DNA from: a virus
IMG/VR virus record: IMGVR_UViG_3300047455_000334
Span: 1-41,782 of that record
Length of the DNA stretch: 41,782 nucleotides
Direction: 5' to 3' (one strand)
Shown here: in pieces, positions 41,321 to 41,782 of the stretch
Layout: each line of letters opens with the position of its first letter
Numbering within the stretch: position 1 is the first letter of the stretch
The notes under the pieces: model-generated
What the model saw: the letters and a program-made list of their open reading frames with translations, nothing else
What the model was told of the DNA's origin: nothing
The model's database searches: none
Position numbers and translations under genes: made by a program

Positions 41321-41782
41321 ATGATCAAATTAGTAGATCTATTAAATGAAATAGATATACCCAAAAATAAATGGGTTACTATCCCTGCTTCTGAGTTAAA
41401 AGACTATAGTGAAGAAATTTATAAATTAATTGATAACGCTTATGCTCAAATAGGTGGTCATCCTAATTATAAATCCGCGGATAATGTAACCGGTAGGGAA
41501 GCTGAAGCAGAATATGAAATAATTGATTTAGATGATGATCCCGAAATTGATGCAGTATCAGCTGCTAAACCAAAAGCAGCAGGTAAAAAGTTTACAGCAA
41601 CTGGACATGATGGTTCTAGTGCAGCTAAATCTAAAGTAGTAAACCATAAAGCTGATCAATTAAAATCCGGAGGATATTATGTTGAAGTATCAGGTAAAAT
41701 AAAAGATATATTTAAAGCTAAAGGTGTAGAAGCTATTGATGATGAAGAATTAGTACGTAAAGTACTTAAAGGAAAAGAAATT
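41321..41782 (+). CDS. Conserved phage protein of unknown function (3' end missing)
   Basis: The frame starts at ATG 41321, two bases after the hydrolase stop, and is open for 154 codons to the end of the window. The sequence MIKLVDLLNEIDIPKNKWVT is followed by NAYAQIGGHPNYKSADNV (about 39-56), an acidic stretch IIDLDDDPEIDAVS (67-80), GKKFTATGHDGSSAAKSK (88-105) and SGGYYVEVSGKIKDI. I recall similar blocks in uncharacterised proteins of marine phages, but no enzymatic role is known to me. The Ala/Lys-rich segment after residue 80 looks like a linker between two domains. Confidence 0.75.
   Translation, partial: MIKLVDLLNEIDIPKNKWVTIPASELKDYSEEIYKLIDNAYAQIGGHPNYKSADNVTGREAEAEYEIIDLDDDPEIDAVSAAKPKAAGKKFTATGHDGSSAAKSKVVNHKADQLKSGGYYVEVSGKIKDIFKAKGVEAIDDEELVRKVLKGKEI

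Noticed and set aside
1-41782. Prophage or host chromosome origin
   Set aside because: No integrase, attachment site, tRNA or host housekeeping cluster is seen; gene content is that of a large lytic T4-like phage. The metabolic gene alone is not enough evidence for host DNA.
1-41782. tRNA genes
   Set aside because: No cloverleaf or GGTTCGAATCC-like T-arm was noticed on either strand in the intergenic regions; a dedicated scan was not possible.

Overview
The window is a piece of a large, AT-rich, T4-like (contractile-tailed) bacteriophage genome. T4-type genes carry the identification: a gp55-like late sigma factor (6512-7216), a gp25-like baseplate wedge (10952-11359), a gp6-like baseplate wedge (11359-13233) and a gp61-like primase (38817-39746). 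They are surrounded by very large virion and tail-fibre genes. Several signals point to a Bacteroidota (flavobacteria-like) host. Promoters fit the Bacteroidetes sigma pattern (TTTG or TTGG, 19-20 bases, TATATTTA). Most genes lack a Shine-Dalgarno sequence. One phage gene encodes a lipoprotein with acidic residues just after the lipid-bearing cysteine. The host assignment is an inference; no host gene is present.

Layout. (1) Bases 1-950, minus strand: a probable gene start running off the left edge, a methylglyoxal synthase (a metabolic gene, the most surprising cargo here) and a membrane-anchored coiled-coil protein, all behind a minus-strand promoter. (2) 1040-7216, plus strand: one small late gene, then accessory genes (small basic protein, DUF932 protein, lipoprotein, T5orf172/GIY-YIG-type protein, thermonuclease-like nuclease, Cys-rich protein, HD-domain hydrolase, small membrane protein) ending with the gp55-like sigma factor. 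(3) 7233-38252: a 31-kb late structural block with a hub/spike candidate, gp25, gp6, a 3049-aa virion protein, two paralogous 360-aa proteins, an 894-aa and a 2518-aa Gly-Thr-Ser-repeat fibre, and a short final tail protein. (4) 38259-41782: a SegE-like GIY-YIG endonuclease, primase, PD-(D/E)XK nuclease, a small protein, an alpha/beta hydrolase and a conserved gene cut by the right edge.

Two promoter classes can be read directly. Early-type promoters (920-950 minus, 1461-1492, 1856-1886, 38259-38290, 40527-40557, with a diverged copy at 4815-4846) look like host sigma promoters; in most the spacer is an inverted repeat or a relic of one, ending in TTCG. Three of them drive genes with the same leader AATAAAGGTTATATG or a one-base variant. 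Late-type promoters (1043, 4020, 7233, 10567, 24132/24151, 27014) share ATATTTATAATAAA placed about 13-17 bases before the ATG, with no -33 box and mostly no Shine-Dalgarno; they are the likely targets of the gp55-like factor.

No tRNA, CRISPR array, insertion sequence, integrase or recognisable defence system was found. The parts that most merit a second look are the phage methylglyoxal synthase, the inverted-repeat early promoters, and the modular architecture of the giant fibres (proline-poor GTS stalks with phase slips, a duplicated adaptor plus beta-roll module, and a self-cleaving S74 chaperone).
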